The notes under the pieces: model-generated
What the model was told of the DNA's origin: nothing
The model's input: the letters and a program-made list of their open reading frames with translations, nothing else
Databases searched by the model: none
Source: Ciona savignyi
Lineage: Eukaryota; Chordata; Ascidiacea; Phlebobranchia; Cionidae
Direction: 5' to 3'
Length of the DNA stretch: 64,000 nt
NCBI GenBank assembly: GCA_000149265.1
Contig: CH003268.1
Coordinates: forward strand, 170,312 to 234,311
Program-made: the position numbers and the translations under genes
In this document: positions 47,411 through 58,240 of the stretch, in pieces
Position numbering within the stretch: position 1 is the stretch's first letter
Layout: every line of letters begins with the position of its first letter

Positions 47411-47979
47411 GAAGAGACAAGTCCAGCGCCAGCAGATATCAATCTTTATTTGGGGGTTATACAATAAAATTTACCTAATCTTCGATATAATTATAATATT
47501 TTTGGCATCAATATAGGCGACACGGGTGTAAAATGTAATTGGTAATTTTAAACTATGCACGAATTCAACGGGAAAACGAATTTTGTTAAAATAAAGTTTT
47601 GCAACGTTTTTTATTGATTATATTGTTTTTAAGCTAATCGTTTTGTGGGTGGAATTTAACCAGCCAGTTTTGATCTCTTTTTTTTGATGACTCTTCGGCT
47701 GAAAGGCGACGCACTAACCCAATAAGCTAAGTGACCAGAACTAACAAACTACGCTTTTATCACCCTAATGTTCGGCAGTTCCCCTTTGTTTTTTAATAAA
47801 CGTTAAGGTCGAGGCAAAGCATGGGAATGTCAGTTAGGATTCCTCAAAGTTTTAACCTGATTGAATAACATGTTCTATCCAATGACCAGTCGACCGGACA
47901 CGCCCGTCACCAGCCCAGCGTTTCGCAGAAAAAATAAAAAAAGTGAAATCAACATATGTTCCCTTCGGAATCGAAGACA
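47411..47979. other. Intergenic, no gene seen
   Basis: AT-rich, with a small SINE head fragment (CTTCGGCTGAAAGGCGACGC, ~47691-47725). Confidence 0.5.
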
Positions 47980-48284
47980 AGTTTATTTAATTTTTGCTCA
48001 TAGACAATTTTCAAAAGATTACAATACAATCAAATGAAAACGGCAAAACGCTACAGACATTGGACAATCGTCATATTACTAGTGCACACTGGTGGGCTAC
48101 GGGAGATAGCGGTGTTGTATGGTTGAGGGTTTTTAATGTTAACCAACCCTACAAATCATTTCAATATCTCTTGTTTTCGGACAGGAGGTTTTTAAACCTT
48201 CTACTGACTTTCCATGGGGAGAAATAAAAAGAAAATATAAATATTTTTTTATTTCCCCAATTTTTTAAGTAAATAAAAAGAGAT

Positions 48285-48290
48285 TTTATT
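48285..48290 (-). terminator. C-type-lectin-like gene polyadenylation signal
   Basis: AATAAA on the minus strand about 65 bases after the stop of the ITIM exon (48356), supporting that exon as the real 3' end. Confidence 0.5.
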
Positions 48291-48355
48291 TAGGCCACTA
48301 TTTCGAGTGAATAAAATTATTTACACGATTATCCGACAACTTGAAGATTAAAGTT

Positions 48356-50058
48356 TCATTTTCCCCCATTCAGAACTTCGTACGGAGATTGCTGTACTCT
48401 TGTGTTTTCGTATTCAGGATGACCTGGTTATGCAAAGCAAGGAACTTGTGAATTATCTATCATGGATTCAAGTGGTACGACGTATAGTAATAGCGCCAAT
48501 GCCCACGAATTGCAAGTCGTGTGCTCACCGCATCGCAGCACTATTGAGCGAACCGATACGAGTGTAGCATGTGAGCGTGGCCTTACCTTGATCTATTAAT
48601 GTAACAAATAAGATATTCGCAAGCAGGTACGACCGATTAGCCATTACTTTCAGCTGCCTGCAGACCGCCCAAGCTGTTATGTATTCACTCTAATACGCCG
48701 ACTTACTATTTGTTGTTGTCGCGTATGGAGTAATAGAGTATTCTGGTTCGATTGTATTGTTTGAAGGATTTACGATACCAGGTCCTGTAGTTTTGTTGAG
48801 TCTCATTCTGAAATGTCCCAATCAGTACAGAGCGAAGTTGGGATAGTATAACACTTACTTTCCCAGCAAATATATAATAACTGCCGCCAAGATGAACACA
48901 GTTGCTGCTAAAATCGCCACGACAGGAATAACCCAAAGGGGAGTTTTATAAATGCCATCTGAATAATTAAGATATCTCTAATTTAACGATGGGATATTCA
49001 TGATTTATTCCCGTGAATTGGAAAAGCAAGGGTTTAGCAAACGGTCAATCTTCAGATTACATTACGCCTACCGTCGGGTCACTAGAACCATTGCAATTAT
49101 CTGTATAAGATTTTTAACTTTTACAGTTTTAGTTTTTTGAAGAACCATTAATACAATGAGTTAGGCGACGTCCACTAAGTGCCTTGACAAAGTATAAAAC
49201 CAATTAGAAGGTAACCCGTTTTCTATCCTATGTTGATGAAATAAATTCGCCGATAATAAGATGGAGAAATAATAAACCTGAAATAATTCTTGTGTCGGTT
49301 TCGGTTTGGCCTGTTGCTGTAGAGTTGACATCGGAAGTATATTGTTCTGTTGTTGTGTCCGTTGTAGAAATTCTCACGATGTGTTTTCCCAATGTTGTAG
49401 AATAAGTTGTTGCCGATTCTACTGTTGTCGATGATGTATGTATTCTTCCTGAAAACATATATGTGTGGTGTAAAAAAAACAAATAATCCGGAAAATGTAC
49501 TTTGTAGCAACGAAAGCTGATACACATGGAATTATCACTTACTTTGACAAATATAACGATGGTGGGATGAACAAGGCACAATTTTCCATTTAAAAGTTGG
49601 ATCCAACCTTCCATCCCACCCCATTGTGACGCATAGCTTTCTATAGTCGTATACGTCATCCCCTAGTCCCCAGTTGGTGTATGACGTCAGTGTGCCATCC
49701 GACCAGTAAGATCCACTGCTATTTTTTCTTAAACCAATATAGAAGGAATACGGAAATTCTGCATACAATAAAACATATGTGAGCCAAATATGGACTTTAG
49801 ATCATTATTAATACCACCTGTTAAAGTTCCTATCTTTGTCACAAGGAAATCTTGAATCTTTTGTGTCTTTACATTCGCTAACGTAGCGTTCCTTGCAGCA
49901 CAATCTTCCTTTGCTTTATCAACTCCACTAACTGCTGTATACTCAATGTAATATTCGAAGTCGTCGAGTTGATGCCAACCAGCAGTTGAAGATGTCAAGA
50001 TGACGACATTTATCAGAATCAAAATCATCAACATATTTCTCATACTTCGACCAATCAT
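48356..50058 (-). CDS. Type I transmembrane C-type-lectin-like receptor with ITIM tail, 298 aa, 6 exons
   Basis: Exons in coding order: 49818-50058, 49543-49758, 49278-49448, 48859-48958, 48707-48807, 48356-48423; total 897 nt, phases consistent, first intron only 59 nt. Residues 1-26 are a signal peptide (NMLMILILINVVILTSSTAG). Residues ~27-152 form one C-type lectin-like domain with four Cys (EDCAARNATL, LCVTMGWDG, IVPC, HRYICQ) and the core PYSFYIGLRKN and SYTNWG. The EPN/QPD sugar-binding tripeptide is missing (GDD in its place) and WND is not present, so classical Ca-dependent sugar binding is doubtful. A Thr/Ser-rich stalk (exon 3) follows, then a membrane helix (TPLWVIPVVAILAATVFILA, exon 4). 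The cytoplasmic tail holds EYSITPY, EYENT (a YxN, Grb2-type motif, Tyr281) and SPYEVL (ITIM consensus, Tyr291). An alternative 3' end reads through the 48701-48706 donor to TAG at 48690 and would lack the ITIM. AATAAA (minus) lies at 48285-48290. The duplicated copy preserves the same final exon in frame, which supports the ITIM form. Confidence 0.85.
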
Positions 50059-50751
50059 TGATTGAATCTAAATGAAGTAATATTCAACACAGTCCATAAA
50101 CCACTTCTGCTAACTTAACTTTGCACTTCTAACTTCCGTGTTCAGCATAATACTTCCCCCTCTTGCTAGCGGATATGATGGTGATGTATTGTTGCTACGT
50201 AAGAAAACAGGAATAATGGATTTTGTAGTTTTATAACAGGTATGGAAAACATTTTATTCAGTTTATAATATGGGAACGACCAAAATAGTAGAAAAAACAA
50301 CTTCCATTTCTACGCCAACGAAACGCTTTAAGTTTGAAATTTTCCGAATCATTGTAAGTTCGCTTTGAATCCAAAGATTTATTGTTTTCTCACTAAATAG
50401 TCACCTTTTTATAAAACATCCTTGGATAGATTACCTACCCGGATTATTAGATCCTTCAATGTGGATTTCTCAACACGTTAGGATAAAAATCACAAACAAG
50501 AAGAAAGTGTTAACCACTTGGAAACCACTATTTTAAACCTCTGTTGAGTTCCCGCTATATTATTTCTCATGTAGAAACTATCGGGTTCCCTGGCTACCTC
50601 ATTACTCTTGGTATATATTATACAACGTGTATAACGCTTGTTTCTGCAAGCATCCCTAATGGGTACCTAAGTTACCTATCCAAGCTTGATATCTATATTT
50701 TCTATATGAAATGAACGGGTGACATGATTACCTAACTCTCACGGTATATCG

Positions 50752-51045
50752 TCCGACCGGTTGGTCTGGCGGTTAAGTGCGTCGCCTTTCAATCGAAAGG
50801 TTGCAGGTGCGAAACTGGTCGCTAGCTAGTTGGTTGTGACCTTGGGCAAGGCACTTCACGGACATTGCCTGAACCCAGCTATTTAATGGGTTCTACTAAA
50901 TTGAAGGAATGTGTGTGTCATATACAACACACTGCAATAGCTCTGTCTACCCGACGGTGGGCGCGAGGTGATCTGACGATTGCCCGTGTTTTAACCCCCT
51001 TGGTTTTCCCATTTATTAGATAAACATAAATATCCTATCCTACCC
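50752..51045 (+). mobile_element. Full-length family A SINE
   Basis: GACCGGTTGGTCTGGCGGTT head, CTAGCTAGTTGGTTGTGACC, CGACGGTGGGCGCGAGGTGA and a TATCC tail. Confidence 0.88.
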
Positions 51046-51599
51046 TATATCATATATGTGGTGAATTTTCCTGATGCAATATACATAGAATTTGCCATTG
51101 TAGATTAAAACCATATTAGATAACGCCACCAGATGATTTAACTCGATTGGACAGTTTCTTCCTTAGTATATAAAGCGGTATGACTGATCATAAGTTTCAG
51201 TAGAATTGAAAAAATAGTAATTTCCCGGAAAAGGGTTAAGGATAGGTGTGGGGAAAACGCATCTGTTTTGTTCGAATTTACATTCTCTATATTTATTTTT
51301 TAATTATTTATCTTAGTTTTGTATTTCCCCCTTATTTACACGCGTAATAATATTGTATTTATGATTGTTAGGCATATTTCGTTTTGGAAAATATCCCGGC
51401 CTAAACTGGGTAATTTTGATTTCAAGTTAAATTTTTTTATATATTTTTTAAAATTTAAGATAAACATTCCCTTTTAATACGGAGATATCGGCGATAAGGA
51501 CAAAAGTGCGGAATTGAAGCGGACACGTAATTATTCGTAACACCAACATTACTGTGACCTCACAAAAACATTCGTTCCCATTTTATATACTGAAAAAAA

Positions 51600-52160
51600 T
51601 TATGAATAAAAATGTTTTTCTGAAAATAAAATGTTTTCCAAACCTGTTATAAAACTACAGAATCCCTTATTTCTGTTTTATTACGTAGCAACAATACATC
51701 ACCATCATATCCGCTAGCAAGATGGGGAAGTATTATGTTGAACACGGAAGTAAGAAGTAGGATAGGATAGGATAGGATAGGATAGGCTGGGTTCAGGCAA
51801 TGTCCGTATAGTGCCTTGCCCGAGGACACAACCGACTAGCTAACGACCAGTTTCGCACCTGTAACCTTTCGATTGAAAGGAGACGTATCTCTAGACCACC
51901 GGGCCGGACAAAATGATTTGTACAGTTGGTTAACATTAAAAACCCTCAACCATACACAAACGCTGCAATATCTCTCGTAGCCCGCCAGTGTGCACTAGTA
52001 ATCTTACCATTGTCCAACGTTTGTAGCATTTTTGCCGTTTCCATTTTATTGTATTGTAATCTTTTGATTATTGTCTATGAGCAAAAATTAAATAAACTTA
52101 TTTATTCTAGAATACAACTACATTTGATGAAACGAAAACTTGGTTCTGGTTTGCAAGAAC
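51600..52160 (+). repeat. Third lectin-locus copy reduced to its flanks
   Basis: 51600-51757 matches (inverted) 50100-50265 upstream of the lectin gene (TTATAAAACTACAGAATCCC, TATCCGCTAGCAAGATGGGG). 51926-52160 matches the downstream side (GCATTTTTGCCGTTTCCATT). A truncated SINE (51758-51910, -) sits where the gene should be. Confidence 0.8.
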
Positions 52161-53472
52161 ACGCTGTTAACCCGTTATTAACCAATTTAGTGGTTTTTAA
52201 GATCGTTATTTTCTTGATTGAAAAATCGTCGCAATCATTTACAATATTCTGCAATATGTTCCGGTACCCGCCGATGAGCGCGAGGTGATCTGACGATTGC
52301 CCGTGTAATAACCATTCTTTTGCGGTTTCCATTCACGGTGTTAAACATAAATATCTTATTCTACTCTGAAGAAAAATTTCAGTTCCACTCAAAAACTCTG
52401 CGATAACGTAGCTCATCGATTTGGTTCATGAATTAAACAAACCAAACATTTTATACATTTTTAATAAGATATATATATATTCAAACTTCGCTGCTATACC
52501 ACCTTCTCTTGGTACCCAATGATGGCATAATATCGAAGTTTGAGCAGTTAAATTGTAACATGTCTGGAACGTACTATCTAAAACTGAAGAATGTTTTAAT
52601 CCGATTGCGACATTTTTGTTTCTGCAAGCATACACTGATGGGTCACCGAGGTACCAAATCTAAACTGTTATCCATGTTTATTTAAAAAGTAATGTTGCTG
52701 GTGTAAAGACCTTCGGTCTGATACCTTTCAACTAAAAGTTGTTTTAATGCACGTGATGAATTTGCTTTCAATTCTATTACGATCTGTGTGGGATTTGACT
52801 GTTAAAGTTTGTTATACAATTGAAAGGTTTTATATTTAGGTTTTAATTTTACATTTTGGAGTTTTCCAAGAATCCTTACTTTATATAAGTCATGTTAGGT
52901 AAAGGTTTTACGACTAAGTAACTGGTTCTAGAATCTAGACAATTACAAACGAACAAGATACTATATTAAACTTTGGGATGTTTCTGGAACTAGTTAAAGA
53001 CCAATACTTTTCAACAGGTGGACAAACTAATATTCGACAAGTATTCGACAAATACGCTACGATTACATGAAATAAAATGCTGAAAAAAAGTAAATTTGTT
53101 ATTTCGGGAGTTAAAAATGTCTTTCCCAGTAAAACTACAAATGTTGAGTTTGCGAACATCAAATTCATGTTAGTTGCAATATATAAGGTTCAGAGCGTTT
53201 TGACAACTATACTTCAAGATGATTGAGAAACACCCGTGTCATGCGTTTGATAAAATACTTATAAAGTTTGGGACAATTTTCCAAGTACATAAAGAATGAT
53301 ATTTATTCTAAATCTTTCGTAAGTGTAAAAACTTAGAGAAAATTAAATGAAATTTGGGTAATTAGGTTGGGCGCAATGATGCCTAAATAATTTAATGTTG
53401 AAAAAATATTACGAGTCGAGTAAATATCCTACAGTGAATCCCTAAGTTTAGGGTTTTAATATATATCTAGGC
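52161..53472. other. No gene; spacer of the duplication
   Basis: AT-rich, with a SINE end (52262-52350, +). GTTTCTGCAAGCATACACTG near 52619 resembles GTTTCTGCAAGCATCCCTAA near 50640. Confidence 0.5.
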
Positions 53473-53790
53473 CAGTGGTTCTCAAACTTTTTAGAGTTGG
53501 GACCCACTATTAATTACCACAATTTATGGCGACCCACTTAACTTTATGTTTAGTTGTATAACCTTATAGTAACATGTGTGAGAGACGACAGGTTTAATGA
53601 CCTGAGGTCAGGTGAAGATCACGCCACGATTCAAGATTGTGTAATGTCACAATTATGATAATTTCCCCTTGATTTTTGTATAGGAAATAGCCAGTATAGT
53701 TAGTCAGAGCTTTCTACAACTTTTCACGAGCCACCAAGATTCCTTTCGCGACCCACCGGTGGGTCGCGACCTATAGTTTAAGAAACGCTG
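53473..53790. mobile_element. hAT-type MITE, 318 bp
   Basis: Ends CAGTGGTTCTCAAACTTTTT and AGTTTAAGAAACGCTG, inner GGGACCCAC / GTGGGTCGCGACC, and a perfect 8-bp duplication ATCTAGGC at 53465-53472 and 53791-53798. Confidence 0.9.
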
Positions 53791-53798
53791 ATCTAGGC

Positions 53799-54574
53799 CA
53801 TGTTGGTTAGCATATGTAAAAGTTAATTTTATAACTTAAAAACCCCTTCTTTTTTTTGGCGATTTTGTCATAAGCTTGATGCCATTTATATTTACAAAAT
53901 TTGAAAAATTTCCTATGGTAAGGAAAAGATTAGTAACTTATATAGAGAGCCGTTGCAGGCCGCTGACCTATTGTGCCAGATTGTTCCTTGTAGGCCCCAG
54001 GTAAGCCGGTTACAACACCTAATCCGGTCTGCGATTTCCTACGCGCTGTCTTGACAATCGGAGGTGCGCTAATTAATTGAGGTTTTCTGCGTAAACGTCC
54101 TCGACTTGACTACTGTCTTCTGTGGTTCGTCGATCAAAGCTTCAGTTGTTTAATAACATCAATTGTAATGAGCAATTGAGGCGATTAACTTGGTACCAGT
54201 TGGAAGTTAAATCGTCAGATGTTTCAACAACATAGATTCCAGATAAAACTCTCAGTAATCGCCACATACAAGAAGTTTCTTAATGTGTCTGAAGCTCTCC
54301 CCTCTCCCGAGCCAAAGTAAAACAAACTTGTTTCGCCAAAGTATTTGACAGCTGTGGTAATAATCGTAAACGTAATAATAATAGTTCAGGGATGACGCAA
54401 AGTCAGCGTAAATGTCGGCTGCGGCGATCATTAATCTTATGTAACCCATGATGTCGTAACAAGTAAATTAAATAACATTACATAAAATTAATTTAAATTT
54501 GGGTAAAATGGTTGGATGCTGTAACAGCTATATAATATAATGACTAAAGAATGTTAAATATTATTCTTGTTTTG
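53799..54574. other. No gene recognised
   Basis: Mixed-composition sequence; the 65-codon minus open frame at 54252-54449 has no recognisable motif. Confidence 0.45.
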
Positions 54575-57220
54575 GTAATATGTAACAATAACACATCGCC
54601 TACATATCTGATTAGGTGGGTGGTGTTACGTTGAACACGAATGCTAGAAGTGAAATAAAGTTGAGTCAGCAGAGGAAACCAGTTTTATAAAGAACTGCAA
54701 TGGGCTGTGTTGAATATTACTTTACTTAGAATCAATCAATGATGAGAAATATGTTGATGATTTTGATTCTAATAAATGTCGTCATCTTGACATCTTCAAC
54801 TGTTGGTTGGTATCAACTCGACGACATTAAATATTAGTAGCTTTTGGAGTTGATAAAGCAAAGGAAGGTTGTGCTGCAAGGAACGCTACGTTAGCGAATG
54901 TAAAGACACAAAAGATTCAAGATTTCCTTGTGACAAAGATAGGAACTTTAACAGGTGGTATTAGTATAATGATCTAAAGTCTATATTTGGCTCACATATG
55001 TTTTATTGTATGCAGAATGGCCGTATTCCTTTTATATTGGTTTAAAGAGAAATAGCAGTGGATCTTACTGGTCGGATGCCACAGTGACGTCATACACCAA
55101 CTGGGGACCAGGGGATGACGTATACGACTATAGAAAGCCATGCGTCACAATGGGGTGGGATGGAAGATTTGATCCGGATTTTAAATGGAAAAATGTGCTT
55201 TGCAAATCTACCCATCGTTATATTTGTCAAAGTAAGTGATAATTCCATGTGTATCAGCTTTCGTTGCTACAAAGTACATTTTCCGAGTTATTTGTTTTTT
55301 TTACACCACACATATATGTTTTCAGGAAGAATACTTACATCATCGACAACAGTAGAATCGGCAACAACTCATTCTACAACATTGGGAAAACACATCATAG
55401 CAATTCCTACAACGGATACAACAACAGAACAATATACTTCCGATGTCAATTCCACATTAACAAGTCAAACTGAAACCGACACAAGAATTTCTTCAGGTGT
55501 ATAATTTCTCCATCTTATTATCGGCGAATTTATTTCATCAACTTGGGATAGAAAACTGGTTATACCTTCTGGTTGGTTTTATACTTTGGCAAGGCACTTA
55601 GTGGACGTCGCCTAACTCATTGTATTAATGGTTCTTTAAAAAATAAAACTGTAAAAGTTACAGAATCTTATACAGATAATTGCAATGGTTCTAGTGACCC
55701 GACGGTAGGCGTAATGTAATCTCGCGATTGACCGTTTGCTAACCCTTGCTTTTCCAATTCACGGGAATAAATCATGAATATCCCATCGTTAAATTAGCGA
55801 TATCTTAATTATTCAGATGGCTTTTATAAAACTCCCCTTTGGGTTATTCCTGTCGTGGCGGTGTTAGCAGGAACTGTGTTCATCTTGGCGGCAGTTATTA
55901 TATATTTGCTGGGAAGGTAAGTGTTATACTATCCCAACTTCGCTCTGTACTGATTGGGACATTTCAGATTGAGACTCAACAAAACTACAGGACCTGATAT
56001 CGCAAATCCTTCAAACAATACAATCGAACCAGAATACTCTATTACTCCATACGCGACAACAACAAATAGTAAGTCGGCATGTTAGAGTGAATACGTAAGC
56101 GCGTGGATGGTCTGCTGGCAGCTGAAAAGATGTATTTCGAAACCATCAATAGCTAATCGGTCGTGTCTCCTTGCGCAATACGATTTGCTAAAATGGTCTC
56201 AAACCAGTGGATTAAAGGGTTCTACTGAAACTAAAAATACGTCTCAATCATACTTTACAAACTGCAGTAGCTCAAATAACTTGACGACGGTCAAGTGGTA
56301 ATTTGCGATTGGCTGTGTGATAAAGCCTTGTTTAGTTAAAAAATATTATTCGTCAGCGGGTTAAGTTACGTTAAGGTCCATATGCATATAAGTCTATCTT
56401 TGATTAATTTTTGTTTAAAGAATTTAATTGCTTTTAAATTAAAACAATTAAGTTCTACCAAAATTAGGTTTAAATGTTAACCGCAAGGTATTGGAATCAA
56501 AACCAGTCGATGACTACTTAATTGTTTTTATGGGCAAGGCACTTATGTTGTCAGAACTGGATTAATGGGTTAAACAAACGTGAAGCAATATCTCCATCGT
56601 ATTTAACACACTAATTGCTCCGCTAATGCTGGACACGGGCAATCACATGGTTGCGCTTATTATAACGAATCCTGCGTTTCCACACAAACAAACATGAATA
56701 TCTTTTTTGTTACATTAGACCAAGATAAGGCCACGCTCACATGCACATTCGTATCGGTTCGCTCAGTGCTGCGATGCGGTGAGCATACGACTTGCAATCG
56801 ACTCATTTCTGTCGTGTCTTGAGAACCTAACGATAAAGGGCAGCAGTGGGCATTTGCGCTATTGCTATACGTCGTACCACTTGAATCTATGATAGATAAT
56901 TCACAAGTTCCTTGCTTTGCATAACCAGGTCATCCTGAATACGAAAACACAAAAGTACAGCAATCTCCGTACGAAGTTCTGAATGGTGAAAAATAAAACT
57001 TTAATCTTCAAGTTGTCGAATAATCGTGTAAATAAGAAAGATATATGGTTTTATTTACTTAAAATAATGACGAATGTCCAACGTCTGTAGCGTTTTTGCC
57101 GTTTGCATTTTATTGTATTGTAATCTTTCAAATATTGTCTTTAAGTGAACAAAAATCAAATAAACTTATTTATTCTAGAACAATTTTTATTTGATGAAAC
57201 GATAATTTGGTTCTGATTTT
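54575..57220 (+). repeat. Right arm of inverted segmental duplication
   Basis: Mirror of 47980-50265: upstream flank, lectin pseudogene, intronic SINE (55556-55790, +) and downstream flank (CCAACGTCTGTAGCGTTTTT). It carries extra SINE insertions at 56098-56335 and 56480-56700, inside the last intron, absent from the left arm. Confidence 0.85.
54739..56996 (+). pseudogene. Inverted paralogue of the ITIM C-type-lectin-like gene, frameshifted in exon 1
   Basis: Exon equivalents: 54739-54954, 55016-55231, 55326-55496, 55817-55916, 55968-56068, 56929-56996. Exons 2-6 are 216, 171, 100, 101 and 68 nt, identical in length to the minus-strand gene at 48.4-50.1 kb, and stay open with mostly conservative changes (for example NVLCKSTHRYICQ, and HPEYENTKV then SPYEVLNGEK at the end). 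Exon 1 lacks 13 nt relative to the other copy, just after the QLDD residues, and hits TAG at 54835-54837, so the signal peptide and first lectin cysteine are out of frame with the rest. The Asp before that Cys is also changed to Gly. Either it is a recent pseudogene, or it uses another first exon or a downstream acceptor, or the deletion is an assembly or allelic error. The intact remainder makes the inactivation look young. Confidence 0.75.
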
Positions 57221-57221
57221 C

Positions 57222-57448
57222 ACACGTAATCTGACGATTGCCAGTGGGGTAACCCTCCCTTACGTATTCGCGAGGTAATCTGACGATTGCCCGTGTGGTA
57301 ACGCTCCCTTATGTATTCGCGAGGTAATCTGACGATTGCCCGTGTGGTAACGCTACCTTACGTATTCGCGAGGTAATCTGACGATTGCCCGTGTGGTAAC
57401 ACTCCCTTACGTATTCGCGAGGTAATCTGACGATTGCCCGTGTAGTAA
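57222..57448 (+). repeat. 49-bp tandem array derived from the SINE tail, ~4.5 units
   Basis: CGAGGTAATCTGACGATTGC starts at 57271, 57320, 57369 and 57418 (period 49). The unit matches the family A SINE segment CGAGGTGATCTGACGATTGC and CCGTGTGTTAACCCCCTT plus TACGTATTCG. Confidence 0.9.
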
Positions 57449-58240
57449 CGTTTCTATCCTATTTAAAACAACGATACCAAAAACACCTGAACACGTTGCG
57501 ATAACGTATTAGTGTATTTCACTAAATGATATTACGGTAAAAGATATTAAAACAAGAAATAAACAGGGGCAGCGTAATAGGATCACTCGAGATTAGTTTG
57601 TTGAACACGCAGAGTTCCAATAATCGACGTTTAGTGCAATTGGACAAGATTTGGTACATTTTTAAGGAAGAAATTGAAAATTTTCCATCATAATGTTTAT
57701 AGATGGTCGGAAAAATACATAAAAATCGCACTTTCTAGAAAAGTTTCGGAATGTAATTCAATTCCGTAATAATGTCGTCGAACCAGCAGTTCAAAAACAG
57801 CTATATTAACAGACACCGGTGTGAATTTCTGGTTTAAAATGGAATTGAGTTACATTCCAAAAAATACATAAAAAGTACAATTTTGTGTATTGGCCGACCA
57901 GAATCACTTGAAATTTATTATTTACCGATTTGAGAATTCAAACGTTGAATTTTGACGTAATTAACGGAAAATCGTGCAAAAATGCGAAAAGCGGAAAATA
58001 TATTGCGTCAATTAAATCCGTTAAATGGATATCGTATATTACATTGTAGATATCTTATAATAGGATATAGGCTGCCGATAAAACCAATTTTGTAAGTTTT
58101 CATATAGAGTACCGAACATAATTTGAGTTTCTGTCATAAAAAACAAACTTATGATTCGACCGAACATGATTTTCAAAAAATTAAAAAAAAAAAATTCCGG
58201 ACCAGAATTGCTCTCTTTTTTGAAATCGCTATAGCGAAGT
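57449..58240. other. Intergenic, no gene seen
   Basis: AT-rich DNA downstream of the convergent lectin pseudogene and CIP4/FNBP1-family gene. ACGGAAAATCGTGCAAAAATGC (57968) belongs to a dispersed family also seen near 39000, 43010 and 44540. Confidence 0.5.

Larger units (their letters stand above)
47980..50265 (-). repeat. Left arm of inverted segmental duplication (lectin locus)
   Basis: Whole segment, including the lectin gene, its introns and a SINE (48992-49215), is present inverted at 54575-57220 with the same exon order and lengths. Confidence 0.85.

Noticed and set aside
46394..47478. Open frames of ~340-356 codons
   Set aside because: They run through the N gap and encode no known residues.
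48690..48807. Lectin gene ending at TAG 48690
   Set aside because: A strong GTAAGT donor (48701-48706) precedes it and a conserved exon with ITIM and poly(A) signal follows; kept only as a possible alternative isoform.
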